Below, in pieces: positions 63,953-64,000 of a stretch of DNA of 64,000 nucleotides; positions within the stretch are counted from its first letter, which is position 1; every line of letters starts with the position of its first letter. The translations under genes and the position numbers were made by a program. This stretch comes from Weizmannia acidilactici (GTDB taxonomy: Bacteria; Bacillota; Bacilli; Bacillales; Bacillaceae_C), in assembly GCF_008974185.1 (NCBI RefSeq), contig NZ_BKZP01000006.1:51347-115346 (forward strand). Reading direction: 5' to 3'. Below the pieces are notes generated by a model. That model saw only the letters and a list, made by a program, of their open reading frames with translations. It was not told where the DNA came from and did not search any database.

Positions 63953-64000
63953 GTGCGCCTAGCATGGCTGCACGCTATAAGGTGAAAGTCCCGAAACGCG
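63953..64000 (+). mobile_element. 5' end of a group IIC intron (cut by window edge)
   Basis: GTGCGCC at 63953 is the canonical opening of a bacterial group II intron, and the following AGCATGGCTGCACG and GGTGAAAGTCCCGAA match the start of domain I in Bacillales group IIC introns as I remember them. Group IIC introns insert directly behind intrinsic terminator hairpins, exactly the arrangement here. Only 48 bases are visible; the reverse transcriptase/maturase frame would lie outside. Confidence 0.75.

Overview
This window is chromosomal DNA from an endospore-forming Bacillaceae member of moderate GC content. The evidence is gene content and order that follow the Bacillus subtilis ywh-ywq segment almost gene for gene: pbpG-speE-speB, ywiB-argS, clsB-fadF, rpoE-pyrG-ywjG-spo0F-fba-tal-murA2-glpX-rho-rpmE-tdk-prfA-prmC-spoIIR-ywlC-mntP-ywlE, rpiB-ywlG-glyA-upp-atp operon, ywzB-ywmB-murA1-spoIID-spoIIQ-spoIIID-mbl-flhO-flhP-fabZ, ssbB, ywpF, ywqA-ywqB. 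Sporulation genes and Bacillus-type start and ribosome-binding signals, including many TTG/GTG starts, agree. A Heyndrickxia (Bacillus) coagulans-like species would fit, but I cannot fix the species by reading alone. Comparisons with B. subtilis proteins and lengths are from memory.

Layout. 1-6.5 kb: truncated sporulation penicillin-binding protein gene, polyamine genes, arginyl-tRNA synthetase and a cardiolipin synthase. 6.6-17.3 kb: an acyl-CoA module made of fadF and a six-gene run (thiolase, hydroxyacyl-CoA dehydrogenase, two acyl-CoA dehydrogenases, TetR regulator, fused isobutyryl-CoA mutase). Two related 18-bp operator-like palindromes lie before fadF and before the thiolase gene. 17.3-18.3 kb: a non-syntenic gap with repeat debris and one small membrane ORF. 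18.3-29.8 kb: rpoE, pyrG with its G-slippage attenuator, a pseudogene with two frameshifts, spo0F, central-carbon and cell-wall genes, rho and rpmE. 29.9-41.1 kb: tdk of a streptococcal rather than B. subtilis subtype, translation termination genes, spoIIR, a DnaA-box cluster around spoIIR/ywlC, a Mn exporter, the arginine phosphatase ywlE, a chemoreceptor-like gene, rpiB, ywlG, glyA and upp.

41.1-48.8 kb: the complete F1Fo ATP synthase operon (atpIBEFHAGDC) behind a consensus promoter and a long leader. 48.8-57.5 kb: ywzB, ywmB, the second murA, the engulfment genes spoIID and spoIIQ, the mother-cell regulator spoIIID, mbl, two flagellar rod genes and fabZ. 57.7-63.4 kb: ssbB with a 54-codon ORF behind it, ywpF, and the overlapping ywqB-ywqA pair (SWIM zinc-finger protein plus SNF2 ATPase).

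At the right edge a 47-codon ORF and a strong terminator are followed immediately by what looks like the 5' end of a group IIC intron, cut by the window edge. Most of the window is conserved core genome. The less ordinary points are the intron at the terminator, the DnaA-box cluster, the IcmF/beta-oxidation operon with its paired operators, the xenolog-like tdk, and several hairpin leaders (fba, mntP, the lipoprotein after tdk). I found no CRISPR array, prophage, defence island, rRNA or tRNA gene.
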